DNA from: Euonymus europaeus
Lineage: Eukaryota; Streptophyta; Magnoliopsida; Celastrales; Celastraceae
Assembly (NCBI GenBank): GCA_963580455.1
Contig: OY756957.1
Span: 9,491,001-9,555,000, forward strand
Reading direction: 5' to 3'
Length of the DNA stretch: 64,000 nucleotides
Under the pieces are notes generated by a model that did no database searches, was not told the origin of the DNA, and saw only the letters and a list, made by a program, of their open reading frames with translations. Below are positions 21,812 to 33,017 of the stretch, one piece after another. Numbering within the stretch: position 1 is the stretch's first letter; each line of letters opens with the position of its first letter. The position numbers and the translations under genes were made by a program.

Positions 21812-24164
21812 ATGGAGGAGAATCAATTAGATTATGTACTGGTTCCCCTGGGTCTGTTGGTTTTGGGTTTATACCATTGTTGGCTTCTCTTCACCATTCT
21901 TGGCCATCCGAGGCGGACTGTCATTGGCGTCAACGCAGAGTCTCGGAAACAATGGGTTTCTTCCATGATGGCTGTTAGTCTCCCTTCTTTCACACCCTTT
22001 AATTTCTATTTAACTACATTTGCCTATGATTAGAGTGTTTAATATATTGGAGCTGATTCTTTTATCATTATTGGCTTTCATTTAGTAGTTTCTGTAGTTG
22101 GTTCTGTAGTCAGATAGGAATTGTCTTCTCTAGCGATTGTGATTTCAAATGTATAGTCTGCTTGATGTAGTGGAACTTTTTGAGGGTTGTTCTATATATT
22201 TAAGAAATTACATGGAAGAGTTATCCAGATCAGTGCGGTATTGTAGAACAAGGGTATGTTTTAGCGTGTAATTTATTGGTACCCATGCATGGTTACTTGT
22301 TCTTTTTATTTTTTTATATATAATATATATATTGAATTTAATGATTGGAACATTATCTGTTGGCTGGTCAATAATTTATTTCACCCAAGTTCCCTTAATT
22401 TGAGCTTGTCTTAAACTCTGAAGTCTTTCTACCCAAGTTCTGAATGAGACCCTCGATTTTGACCGAATGCTGATCGGTTTTTTTTAAGTTGATAGTTGCA
22501 GCAGAGTCAGTAAGCTGTATGGTTCTTTCCTATAGAACTTATGACTTCTGGTTGTCCATATTCTGAGTTCTGAAAAATGTGATGAATAATGCTTATGGTA
22601 GTACCATCGCATCCATGACCGATGGTCCTGTTGTGGCAATGCTTAATGATCGCCCAGTTGTATATTAGGCTATTAGCTGGTTATCGTCACTCTAGTGATA
22701 TGTTGGTCTTTAATAAGTTACCTCTTCGAATGGGTACCTTTGGACTTATGGATGGTGCATGACTTTGATTGATCATGAATTCCTTCTTGGCCAGCAACTT
22801 TAGGGTAGCTTGTGAATTTAAGAAATTAAAGGCCATCGCGGAAGACAGGCGCACCCGAAAAACTAATTTTTTAGTTCTCATTATGAATAGTTCTTTCCTA
22901 TGTCAGCTTCAATTGCGTGCTCATGTAATTGTTGGTTTCCAGAGAAACAGAAATAGGAGTACATATTCTGCCTTGCTAAGCTCTTCGACTATTTGAGAAG
23001 TGTTTGCTACAAAAACATGGCTTTCAGTACCCTTGCCTCCTTTCATTGAAATGCACTGTTTCAATGTTTGACTTTGGAAAGTAATTGGTGCATGTAGACC
23101 ATGGGATTTCATCTTTGGTTCCTTTATTTTCTATTATGCAATGATTTCTCGACAACTGTGTTACCACTTTGTGATTTGTGAATCACTGAATTGTGATGAT
23201 CCTATGTTTGCATCAGTTGAGCATTGTTAGCAGGTATTGCTGCGTTCTTACATTTTAGTTTTGAAAAGAAATGGTAATATACCAGTGTCGCGTACAGACA
23301 TTACAATCATATGTGAGAAATATGCTCAAAGACAGTAGCATTATCAAATCGTATGCAGTTACTTTAGCAACTATTTTCTCGCTGAAGATTCACTAACATT
23401 GTGATATATTGTTTTCATTTTTTGGACTTTTTTAACAATTTAATTCTACTGTTTAAGTGGAGAGCTATTGGTTTTTACAATTTTTTCAAGGACTAGACAC
23501 TATCATATATAAATAGTCCGTGGTCATATTTCCACTTTTGTGAAGTCCTGTAATAGTAATATTTCAAATGACAGTGGCCTTTTTTTCTTCTTCTGTTCAG
23601 GATCCTCTGAAGAATGGTGTTTTAGCAGTTCAAACAATAAGGAACAATATAATGGCTTCTACACTTTTGGCGACAACAGCAATCACTCTTAGTTCAATTA
23701 TCAGCGTTTTCGTGAGTGGTACATCAAACTCCAGTAACACAGCATCGGCACTGGTGTACGGAAATAAGACTGCCATTCTCTCTTCAGTCAAGTACTTCAC
23801 AATATTGCTCTGCTTCCTTGTTGCGTTTCTTTGCAATGTGCAATCTATTAGATACTACGCCCATGTTAGCTTCTTGATTACTGTTCCTAGATCAAAGGTG
23901 AACAACGATTCCATCCAGTACGTCTCAAGAAACTTGAATAGGGGAAGTCTGTTTTGGTCACTTGGATTGAGAGCTTTCTATTTTTCGTTCCCTCTCTTCC
24001 TGTGGACTTTTGGGCCTATTCCAATGTTTGTGTGTTGCTTCGTTTTGTCATTTGTTCTCTATTTCTTGGACACCACTACCAGTTTCACGCGACAACTTCA
24101 CACCCACTCCTTCAGAGAAGCAGTAAAACACGACGATGTGGAATCGATTGGTCAATCTTCGTAA
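21812..24164 (+). CDS. DUF599 family membrane protein, two exons
   Basis: Exon 1 (21812-21973) starts MEENQLDYVLVPLGLLVLGL and ends WVSSMMA at a GTTAGT donor. Exon 2 (23601-24164) follows a polypyrimidine tract and TTCAG and begins DPLKNGVLAVQTIRNN, with phase 0 at the junction. The joined protein is 241 residues, the usual length for plant DUF599 proteins. Family marks are the N-terminal helix, GVNAESRKQWVSSMM, AVQTIRNNIMASTLLATTAI, and the late SIRYYAHVSFLI and RGSLFWSLGLRAFYFSFPLFLWTFGP. Four to five hydrophobic segments predict an integral membrane protein. The biochemical role is not established. No lesions were seen, so it is probably functional. Confidence 0.9.
21974..23600 (+). other. 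Intron of the DUF599 gene
   Basis: The 1627 bp intron runs from GTTAGT to a T/C-rich tract ending TTCAG. It is AT-rich with no transposon ends that I could pair. Several 60-75 codon frames (22687-22881, 22769-22996) have no family resemblance and are treated as chance. Confidence 0.75.
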
Positions 24165-25169
24165 GTATTGTTAACTAGGAAAAAATTTACAGCTTCCATG
24201 TAATCCAAGTCGTTCCGGCTAGCTTTGGGTTGCACCCCTTGGAGCCATTAAACAAATTTTCTTTTAAAAATGTAATTTTTTTTACAGATGTAGTTAGCTA
24301 CATTGATTTTGAGTCGGCATTTGTGTTTACATGAAGAAGTCGTAGTTACTTGACAAATCCATTGGCATTTCCTATTCATGACTGTAATTTTTCCTTGCAC
24401 TCCCTCTTTGTTTGATAAAATCAATTACCTACGTTGTGAAGTTGGGCGAATTTGTGTCTTTTTTATGATCGTTTGACCTGTATCCCTCTGCCTTTGTCGG
24501 AAGCTCGAGACTGATTTGACTCGTGCTTTCTTCTGTCGGATTGTGACAGGAACCTAAATTCCTAACGTGAATATTGACAGAAACAGGAGAGTTCAAGAAG
24601 ATCAAAACCGAAACACAAATTTGATCAAGATTTTATTCAAGAAAGGAAAGATTACAGAATGAGGATTAACCAGTCGAAGCTGGGATAGATCCTTTAAGAA
24701 CACAAAAGAGAATACAAGCCAAGAATCGTCATGAACATTTACAGGATACTCAAGCCAGTATATATCTAACTCCCAAGCAATCTCAGCCCTGCACATCCCT
24801 TGATCCGTGTAATAACTCTAGGAAAGATCATGATCGTTCAGTGTTGTCACTAAGGATTGAACAGAACTCGCAGAGAATCCAGTAAGAAGAAGCTTCCATA
24901 CTAATACACGTACTTTGCATGTTAATGCCTGTATTAGGAAAAATGCACCATCACTAATAGGCAGTTAACCAACTTTAACTACTTAACGGATTATGTTAAC
25001 TAATACTAACCCTCCTTTTTTTGATCATTTTATTGCAAAATTTTGGGATTTTTTGGATGTTGTATGATGATCAATTTAGGTAAAAAAAAGGGGCAAATTT
25101 TTTTCTGTTGGACAACCAATTTGGGCACAACTAGTGAAGACAAACGGTAAGGTTATGCTTGAGAGATGG
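24165..25169. other. 3' flank of the DUF599 gene, nothing coding
   Basis: Directly after the stop is a non-coding tail. A clear AATAAA signal was not located with confidence. The stretch at 24590-24840, with repeated AAGA and a reverse-strand open frame at 24602-24796, might be an old repeat but has no partner in this window. Confidence 0.4.
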
Positions 25170-25335
25170 GTTGGGTTGGGAGGGATTGGGAGGAGTTCAT
25201 AAAAGTGAACCCTTGCTTGGTATGAGAGACGTTAATATGAGGTAACACCTCTCAACCCCTCATTGAGAAAAGGGGTGTTGGGAGGTGTTCGTGCCAAGCA
25301 AGGGTTCACGAACAACAACCTCTCCCAAGCAAAGC
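25170..25335. mobile_element. Small foldback (MITE-like) element
   Basis: The outer arms GTGAACCCTTGCTTGG (25205-25220) and CCAAGCAAGGGTTCAC (25294-25309) are perfectly complementary. Within them lie AACACCTCTCAACCCCT (25244-25260) and AGGGGTGTTGGGAGGTGTT (25271-25289), which also pair. Such a double stem without coding capacity suits a MITE. Exact ends and target duplication were not resolved, so the limits are approximate. Confidence 0.6.
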
Positions 25336-25624
25336 CTAAACAAGATGGTGGGCCATAAAATATGTTAACCCCCAGGTCATCTCCCAAAAAAAATAAAAAG
25401 GAAAAGAAACTCAAAAAGATACCATCCAACTAGGGGACATCATTTGGCCCGTCAGCCTTGACCCAGCTTGGGCCTGCAGGCCAAAGCCCGCCCGAGCCTA
25501 AAATTACTTAAGGCTTGGGCCGCATTTTTGAGGCCAAGCCCGGCCTGAATCCCGATCATTTGGGCCAGCCCGAACCCGAGCCCGAAGCCTGATAAATCTA
25601 AGCTCGAAATATACCACATATAAT

Positions 25625-25680
25625 TATATATATATATATATATATTCTAATATGATAATAATATATTATTATATATATAT
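25625..25680. repeat. AT-rich microsatellite at the left edge of the long-TIR element
   Basis: AT repeats and ATT variants precede the inverted-repeat element, and a matching AT/AC run follows it at 28271-28320. The element therefore entered an AT tract, which hides its target duplication. Confidence 0.75.
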
Positions 25681-25699
25681 ACGATCCCGCTCGTATGAG

Positions 25700-25762
25700 G
25701 GATCCCGCACAACTTAAGTTGTGCGGGATCCATCTTTAGACCGTCGGATTAATCCGACGGTC
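25700..25762. repeat. Two perfect palindromes in the left TIR
   Basis: A 32 bp palindrome (25700-25731, half GGATCCCGCACAACTT) is followed seven bases later by a 24 bp palindrome (25739-25762, half GACCGTCGGATT). Each TIR can therefore fold on itself as well as pair with the other end. The right TIR has equivalents at 28224-28251 (arms GGATCCCGCACAA) and 28193-28216 (half GACCGTTGGATT). Confidence 0.9.
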
Positions 25763-26054
25763 CGAACAATTTTTTTTTTATAAAAAAACAACGCCTTCAT
25801 TTGGACAAAATTCCTTCATTAGGGCTTTCGTTCCAGCTCTTCCTTCCTTCCGACCTCCTCCGTTCCAGGTCTTCCTTCCAGCTCTCATTCGCGCGAATCG
25901 ACTACGGCACCAGCTCTCAGCCGCAATTCTAGAAATCGACTCCGCCTCTCGCTCACCCAGACCTCACTCCGCAGACGAGTCAGCCAAAACCTCATCTCGA
26001 CCTCTCCCGTCCAGACCCACGCCACGCAAATCAACTATGTGGTGAGCGCTCTTG

Positions 26055-26059
26055 TCTAG
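26055..26059. repeat. Target-site duplication TCTAG, left copy
   Basis: TCTAG precedes the TG of the solo LTR at 26060 and is repeated at 27310-27314 directly after its terminal CA. Confidence 0.88.
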
Positions 26060-27309
26060 TGATGTAAAAATACTTGCAAGCGCACAAGTGTACTTATGTA
26101 GCACAAAGTGTGAGTACAAGGTCGATCTCACAGGGACAAGTTTAATCGAATAATGTACTTAACCAATAAAACCAACGACAATTTAAATACGGGAAATATT
26201 TATGATTCTTTAGAACAATGAGCAAAACAAAGTTTTAACAATTATAATGAAGAAAACCTAGGGTACAACCTTACCAAGCAATCTTATTATGAGATACGAA
26301 AGTTAAGCAGTCGATAACAATTCCAATTCAAGGGTCGATTCTTCACTCAATTATGTTATTCCATTGATCGTGGCAATAACACGTATTATCGATACCAAAT
26401 TAATCCTGTTTGATCACAGTCTTTAATTTAGTAAAAATAACCCATTACGACTAGAAGAACTAAACAACCAATCAATCCCCTAAACCCGGATCAGAGCATT
26501 CGACAATTAATCTTCTTAATTCCGATTCTACCAAAATACATAAATACGGATCGTTTATGTGATTTGGCTAGATGAGTATAATAAACAACATAATTGATGA
26601 TCAAGCAATTATTTAGAAATCATACTTTGAAGTATGATAATTAAGAACAAGAATTGAGAATTGAATCAAAAGCTCATAATATAGATCAAATCATCTCATA
26701 ACATTCATGCTTGGCTAGGTCAAACCCTAGAAATATGTTTAGTTACAAACCATAGCAACAAATATACAAGAAAAGGGAGAAGAAACCATGGTTGGATGAA
26801 CAAAGGAATGAAGGTAGAAGATGAAGATGTTGATGAAGATGCAGCCGTGCCTCCTCTCTCTTCTCAATTGTTGGCACCCATATTTTCTATTTTTAGGCTT
26901 TATTTATAGCTCAAGTGGGTTTCCCCTAGGTTTCCCCAAGTAAAAAGACATAAAAACCTAGTCAACTAAGTTTTTGCTAATTCTGGAAATGAAAATCTGG
27001 TTCGAGTGCTCTTCTGGCGCTGGAGCGCTAGAAGTGCATTTCCTTCTGCCAAGTTATGTCATCAAAAATGCTGGAGCACTGATAGGGCGCTGAAAAGGCA
27101 TGTTCTCCTGGTTCTGAAACGCTGGAGCGCTGGAAAGGCGTTTTCCTCTGATTTTTAGCCAAATATTCTCCAATTCAACCACAACTTCACTTCAACCCTC
27201 CTACATGCAAAACACACAAAATCTCAAAGTATCAACACAATCTTAACACAAAATAATGTAAATATGTACAAATATATGCATATAAATGTGGTATAAAATA
27301 CACACATCA
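26060..27309 (+). mobile_element. Solo LTR inside the long-TIR element
   Basis: The 1250 bp insert begins TGATGTAAAAATACTTG and ends CACACATCA, with the 5 bp duplication TCTAG. It has no internal coding region. Near its left end is the motif CTTGCAAGCGCACAAG, then GTACAAGGTCGATCTCACAG. The same motif pair occurs inverted at 40388-40460 in another solo LTR, which defines a family in this genome. Near 27010-27140 the words GCTGGAGCGCTGGAAAGGCG recur imperfectly. The plus orientation is assigned from that motif order by convention and is not proven. Confidence 0.85.
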
Positions 27310-27314
27310 TCTAG

Positions 27315-27949
27315 ACCCATCTCGACCTCTCTAGTCTATCATCTTTGCTGAGCTCTTAGAAGATTGGAAAGAACCTGTATGAGTGAGCAGAGTGATTGGT
27401 TTGTACGAGTGAGCTCTGAGTTTCTTTTCAATTATATCTGTATTGGAGAGAGATTGGTTTTTGTCGGTCTTTATGATTTTGGTTGCTGTATGTGTGTCCA
27501 TGATCAATTGTTGCTGAGAAGATTGGTTGGGTTGGTATTGGAATGTATATTGGTTTTGTGTTTGTATTGCAGGGGTGGGTCTTGTGTTTGTATTGCAAGG
27601 GTGGGTTGTGGAGATTGGTGTTGGAATGTATATCACTGATTTTGCTCTTGGAATGTATATCATGAAATCTCTTTTGTGTCTATGAAATCTCTTTTGTGTA
27701 TATGAAATCAGTGCAAGGGAGCAATTGACTCAAAATCTCTTTTCATAAAAACAGAAAATAAGGGAGTGGTTAACAATAAGGGAAATTAAGTTAAAGAAGA
27801 AATGTAAATGCCTAATGAGGCAGAAAAAAAAACTGATTTTTTTTTCTTCAACCCAGACCTAACCACCAGACCAAGATAACAATACATATGAAACATATTA
27901 ACACAAATATGTTTCACCCAAAGCTGAAAATCGAAGCTGAAACTCGAAG
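27315..27949. other. Interior of the long-TIR element
   Basis: This is the non-TIR interior that follows the solo LTR. Overlapping open frames (27364-27639 plus, 27331-27663 minus) are low in complexity and resemble no protein family. TATGAAATCTCTTTTGTGT repeats twice near 27661-27700. Confidence 0.4.
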
Positions 27950-28029
27950 TTAACAGATTTGAGTTTGGACGAGAGAGGTGACCGAACTGGACAGATTACG
28001 GATGACAGCTGGAACAAAAGAAGGACGAA

Positions 28030-28270
28030 CGAGAAGGAAGGGACGGATGAGATCTGGAATGAAGGAAAGGCGGAAGGAAAGAAGGGCTGGAACGAAGGTA
28101 GGGCGGAAGGAAGGAAGGGCTGGAACGAAGGCTATGAGGAAAGAAGAAAGAATCATTCCAAATGAAGTTTTTTAAAAAAAATAAATTGTTTAGACCGTTG
28201 GATTAATCCAACGGTCTGGAGATGGATCCCGCACAAAGTTGTGCGGGATCCCTCATACGAGCGGGATCGT
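28030..28270. repeat. Right TIR of the long-TIR element
   Basis: Reverse complement of the left TIR with substitutions. The purine-rich part (28040-28160) contains GGAAGGAAGGGCTGGAACGA repeated with variation, so this end has expanded by small tandem duplication. The palindromes at 28193-28216 and 28224-28251 match those of the left end. Confidence 0.8.
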
Positions 28271-28320
28271 ATATATATATATTATCTCACACACACACAC
28301 ACACAATATATATATATGAG
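28271..28320. repeat. AT / AC microsatellite
   Basis: An AT run, about nine AC units and a second AT run follow the right TIR. Confidence 0.85.
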
Positions 28321-28506
28321 TAATATTACTAATTAGGCCCGAGGACCGATTTATTAGCTCGAGATTCTTGGGCCCAAGCGGGGCTTGGGTTTACAAAATT
28401 TTCCTATGCCTGACCCGAAGCCCAAAGAGAATTCTTGGGCTTGGGCCAAAGTCGGGCTTGGGCCTACAATTATCAGGCCGGCCCGATGCAGTCCCCTACA
28501 TCCAAC

Positions 28507-28897
28507 TTTGGGACCAGGTTCAGATGATGTAATGTTTAATTTGGTTACTCTCAAAGTGACACAATTGGATACATGAGGTCCAATTGGCCAAAGCAGGCAA
28601 TTCCTCATAGGTGTTGTTTTACTAGTGGTATCAAGCAACAACCCCACCCGGGCAACTGGTTGATCCTTGGCTTGTAAGGGGCTCTAATAAGATCTCATCA
28701 AGTTGAGTGGGGGATATTATGAGACCCCGGTCCTATTTTGGTAATGTGGCAAACATTTATATAAGAGTGTGCACGTCCTTAAACTTTGCGAGGCTCCCTT
28801 TGGCGAAAAAACAGTGAGGAATTGGAGCTACTTTTAATATGATGGAGATGGTCATATATTTTGGCATATATTATTTCTTTTCATTGTGATTGAACTC
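28507..28897. other. Spacer between the hAT element and the Copia LTR
   Basis: No gene or repeat end found. The reverse frame 28354-28647 straddles the hAT end and is not considered a gene. AACTC at 28893-28897 may be the left target duplication of the Copia element that follows. Confidence 0.5.
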
Positions 28898-29996
28898 TGT
28901 TGGTTTATTTGTGAAAATTGTGTGACATTACCCGTAATATTTCGTAATTGTTTGCGTGGATGTGGGTAACAATATTTTATGTTGTGTTTTCTTAACTTCT
29001 TGTTCTAGACTTGTTATCATGACTTGTTATTCTTATCATGAATTATTTTATTCTTAAAGGATATATGTGTTGTGTGTTACTATGGCTTATCTACAAATGT
29101 TTTGTTATTATGATGATAATGCCATGATTTGTTTAATGATAATGCCATCTAAAAATGAATGTCGTGTAACATGTGTGCCGTGTATATTGATATTGTTCAA
29201 ATCTTAACACTAAATAAAGTCTCTTATCAAGATTTTACATGGGGTACATGTCTTGTTTACAAGGGCCTTGATAAAAGACTTTAGTGTGTGCACGTTATTA
29301 AATGATCAGTTTATGCAGGAGGTTAATGATTGGTTTCATATAGGTCTTTAATTGCTCTTAGAGTTATGAAACTATTTGATGTCTTGTAAGACCATATTCA
29401 TATCTCTAAATCTCGTATGTTGTTTTGTTTTATCTGGAATTCTTTTAAGGTGATAAGAGCTTTAGCCGTTTCATGTAAATTGAAGATATATCCTTCAAGG
29501 TTCAAGTGCTCTATAAATAGTTGTTCAAGGTTTCATTTAGGTTGAGGGAAGCTACATGTGAAATATTGATAGCATTCTTTCGCTTCTTTTTGTTTTCAAT
29601 TATCTCATAATTTTCGATCTTTCTTGGGTGAGATCTTGAGTGTTTGTGTGAAGAGAGAATTGTAGTGAGGATATTTTGTTCATATTTGTGACTCTTTGAA
29701 GGCATTCAGCTGTGTTCTTGGTGAAGAAGGAGTTGGTATGTGGTTTGTTGGAGTGAAGACTTTTGAGGATATCAAAAGCAAGCTCTACCTTGTTAGGTTG
29801 AGTGAAGAGTCAAAACATATACTGAATGGGATGTACGAGCAATGTCTTTAGATCAAAGATATGGTTGTAATCTTGATTTGTTTTTAGTGGATTGTTTTCA
29901 AGGTTTGTTGCTCATAGACTCGAGGTTTTTCCTAGTCATGTTTCTTTGTTAAAACTGTGGTGTTCTTTTTCTTTTTATTTCCACAATTATCTTTCA
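28898..29996 (+). repeat. 5' LTR of the SIRE-like Copia
   Basis: The LTR starts TGTTGG. The right limit is set where similarity to the other LTR ends and the Gag block (QFDGSNYSYWKEKM, from 29999) begins, so 29996 is an estimate. A normal primer-binding site is not visible, and the Gag start follows almost at once, which implies a deletion at this junction. A segment of about 250 bp (29180-29430) is absent from the other LTR. Confidence 0.7.
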
Positions 29997-30835
29997 CAAT
30001 TTGATGGATCAAATTATTCATACTGGAAGGAAAAAATGAGAGCTTATTTAAAATTTATTGATGAACTAGTTTGAATTTCAACAGTGAAAGGGTATATTGA
30101 ATCCGAGTCCATTGATAAATGGGCTAACAAAACTCTCAAACCTCTTGAAAAATGGACTAAAGGTGACCTTAAAAATGCAGGTTGGAACAGTAAGTCAATG
30201 AATGCTTTTTTTTTTCTTTGAATATTTCTGAGTTTCTTAGGATCTCACATTATGATAAGGCAAAAGTGGCATGAGATTTACTAGAAGTGACACATGACGG
30301 AAAAAATTTGGTCAAACGTTCAAAACTTCAACAACTTACTTCAAGTTTTGAAAGTTTGAAGATGGAAGAGAATGAGATGTTTGATGACTTCTATGCGAAG
30401 TTGAGTGATTTAATTAATATCTCATTTACTCCTACGGAACCATTTGAGACGAGCAAGGTGGTAAGAAAAATTCTTAGATCTTTACCAGAAAGAATCATGA
30501 TGAAAGTTTCAGCAATCGAGGAGAGCGAAGACATCGATAAGATTAATGTAGAAGAATTAGTTGGCTCTTTACAAACTTTTGAGGCAAATTTTCTTAAACC
30601 TAAAAAATCTAAAGATGTTGCGCTTTATTCTAGTGATGAAACTAACAATGCTACTAATGAATTGTTGCTTCTAATCAAAAATTTTAAGAAATTCATGAAG
30701 GACAAGAAAGATGAGTGATTATCTTACAAACCAAAGAAGAAAAGTAAAGAGTCTAAATCCACTCAATGCTTTGAATGGAAAGGAAAAAAAGGATTTGGAC
30801 ACTTTGCTCAAGAGTATAAATCATAAAAAGGAAGC
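29997..30835 (+). pseudogene. Copia Gag (UBN2 domain), broken
   Basis: Translation gives FDGSNYSYWKEKMRAYLKF, the start of a UBN2-type Gag. Stops follow, then the frame 30287-30718 (143 codons) has THDGKNLVKRSKLQQLTSSF, MEENEMFDDFYAKL, KVVRKILRSLPERIMMKVSA and INVEELVGSLQTFE. This is the capsid-like part of the Copia Gag. After the stop at 30716-30718 a cysteine-poor remnant of the knuckle region continues near 30760-30830. Several stops and frame changes make it a pseudogene. The copy at 62350-62870 on the other strand is clearly related. Confidence 0.85.
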
Positions 30836-31340
30836 CAAAGGCATACCAAAGCCATGATACAGAAGAAAAATTTGATGCTGAATTTGAAGATCAAGAGAAT
30901 GAAACACCAATAGCCTTTGGTGACTAAAGGTCCAAGACAAGCTCAGAAGATAGTGATTTTGAATTGGACATGTGTGAACTACAAGTAGCCTACAATAAGT
31001 TTTTTGAGGAATGTGTCAAGAGCAAGAAAAAGAAACTGAAACTTGTCAAAGAAAATGGACTTCTCACTCAAGATCTGAATGAAGCGAAAACAAAAAACTA
31101 GAAATTACAAAAAGAAATCCTAGATCTTGAAGCAATCTTCCCAACTGAAGTAACCTCTGATGTAACCTACCTTGTTGAGGCAGAAAACAAAAGAAAACAC
31201 ATGTTAAAAAAGGTATGCTCAGATATTGACAAGTTTAAGTCAGGATCAAACAAATTGCAGGATATTCTTGATAAGCAAAGGATGAGCAAGGAAACATGTG
31301 GCTTAAGATATGAAAAAGGTTAGTGTTCAAAAACTGATTC
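30836..31340 (+). pseudogene. Copia Gag C-terminal region, degraded
   Basis: Acidic and lysine-rich segments (SEDSDFELDMCELQVAYNKF, KKLKLVKENGLLTQDLNEA, KHMLKKVCSDIDKF) continue the Gag with a coiled-coil look, common after the UBN2 domain in SIRE-like Gag proteins. Recognisable coding fades after about 31340. Confidence 0.65.
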
Positions 31341-33010
31341 ATATATATGTCTTCCAAATTTTTTTGTGAAGTTGTGCCTTCATTATCCAAAACTTTGAGA
31401 CACATAAATTCATAATCATGCATAAATTGAATAATAAAATGGTGACACTAAGTTTTCAAGAATCTCCAAAATTAAGTAGGAATGGGAGTAAGATGTGTAC
31501 CCTAGGTTTTAATTTTCTTTCCCTTTGAGAATAAAATTGTGCATGACATATATGTTTAAATAGAAATAATTAATATCACTAAATATTAACATAGAGGTGA
31601 AAATCGACCAAGTAAAATAAAAATATCACGACCAATTATTGGGTTTTCACAAGGAGTAGGTCACTACTTTGATTCGATAAATTTTTTATAGTACGGCATT
31701 TGCATGTTCTGACATTATCATCATATCTCTTATAAAATAAAAATTCTTGTTCAAAATTTTGCATTCGTTCGTCATCATCTTCCATCATTCCCAATATTAT
31801 AAACCTCAAAAGCATCGTTTAACAAGATTGAATTGGCGATTTAAAAATAAAAAAGAAAAAGATAAATCCAATGAACAAGATTTTGGTGCACCCATTAACA
31901 ATGTTAAATCAAACTTCCAAGATGAAAAATGAATATAAGATATCGTCATAAATATTTAGATGACTAGATCGAGAATGGGGTAAATTAATAATGGGAGATA
32001 ATGATTAATGGCAAAGGTGAAGTTGATCGAGAAAATGTTACATTCTTGTGAGAATTATAGCAATATATCATTAGTGGGCCTAGTATGAGATAGTAATTTA
32101 CATGAACTCATTATGGTTTACTGAAATAGTGTTACATAGTTGGTTTTAGTGAGTTTGTGCATGGTTTGCATGGGTGTAAAGAAAAGTTACAGGTTCATTA
32201 AACTCCTAGAATGTGTCTAAAAGATATTTCCAAAACTTTTTTTTGTTTTTCAAAATTTAAAAGTATATGAAAATTCATTTGGGTGTTACAATTTTTGAAA
32301 AGGGTTTGTAAGAAACGTGTTTCAAAAAAAAATTGAAAATAACTTAATCATGTTTTGAAAATTTTTGGAAATGGATCGATGACATTTTTGTAACCTTGTT
32401 ATATAATCAATCTTCTATTGTTTATAAACTATGTATTTTTTTAAAAATCGTTTACGAATACAATAAATCAAATTTTATTTCCATTTTTTTTAACACTTCC
32501 TTTATTTTAAAAGGAAAAACTATTTTTGAAAATTATACTCAAAATCATCTTTACTCATTAAAATCAAAAATAATTTGCAAACAAACTCCTACTACCGTGG
32601 TTGCGTTCGAAATTCTTGATCTGCTGAACTGGTTTCGTTAGGAGGACATTATTCTACACAAGAATTAATCTCATTGTGGAAGTTTTTTTAAATAATTGGG
32701 ATTTAAATATCAACTGCATTGGGGTATGCCTCTTGTATTTTTGTGAGAAATTTTAGCTGAATAAAACTTTTACATATTCCCAAAGAAAAACTATGCTAGA
32801 GTGAAAATTCAAAAGAGCGTAAAAAATATATATATATATATATATAAAATAATAATAATAATATAATAATAATAATAATAAATCATCACTCAATTCAGAC
32901 TGCACATTCGGATTTTAAGGAATGATAGTTTAAGACATGCATCCATTGAAGTAGCGATCGATGTCAAAAAAAAAATGGAATTCATTGTGTTTATATTTAA
33001 TGACAGTAAA
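31341..33010. other. AT-rich non-coding DNA, origin uncertain
   Basis: No conserved coding frame is seen. The left junction between Copia remnant and foreign DNA lies somewhere from 31340 to about 31600, but no terminal repeat marks it. An AT/ATA microsatellite lies at 32827-32882. Confidence 0.4.
32827..32882. repeat. AT then AAT microsatellite
   Basis: About ten AT units are followed by AAT/ATA units to 32882. Confidence 0.85.
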
Positions 33011-33017
33011 TAGGACA

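Larger units (their letters stand above)
25681..28270. mobile_element. Long-TIR DNA element (MULE-like), non-autonomous
   Basis: Left sequence from ACGATCCCGCTCGTATGAGG and right sequence ending GCGGGATCGT are inverted repeats of about 200-240 bp (25681-25900 and about 28030-28270), including T/C-rich TTCCAG and TTCCTTCC words that reappear as their complements on the right. Long TIRs suggest a Mutator-like non-autonomous element, but the (AT)n flanks prevent checking for a 9 bp duplication. No transposase is present. The open frames at 27950-28175 are just the purine-rich right TIR. A solo LTR splits it at 26060. Confidence 0.72.
25431..28498. mobile_element. hAT-like non-autonomous element, split by a second element
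   Basis: The ends TAGGGGAC (25431) and GTCCCCTA (28491-28498) are inverted repeats flanked by an 8 bp direct repeat CATCCAAC (25423-25430 and 28499-28506). An 8 bp duplication and a TAGGG terminus are hAT traits. The arms beyond are rich in GGCCCG/GGGCTTGGGC words on both sides (25440-25620, 28330-28490) and extend the inverted similarity. Without the nested DNA the element is only about 480 bp and has no coding capacity, so it needs a transposase from elsewhere. Confidence 0.82.

Noticed and set aside
27950..28175. Overlapping purine-rich ORFs on both strands
   Set aside because: They coincide with the right TIR, which is a tandemly expanded GGAAGGAAGG-like sequence, so open frames are expected.
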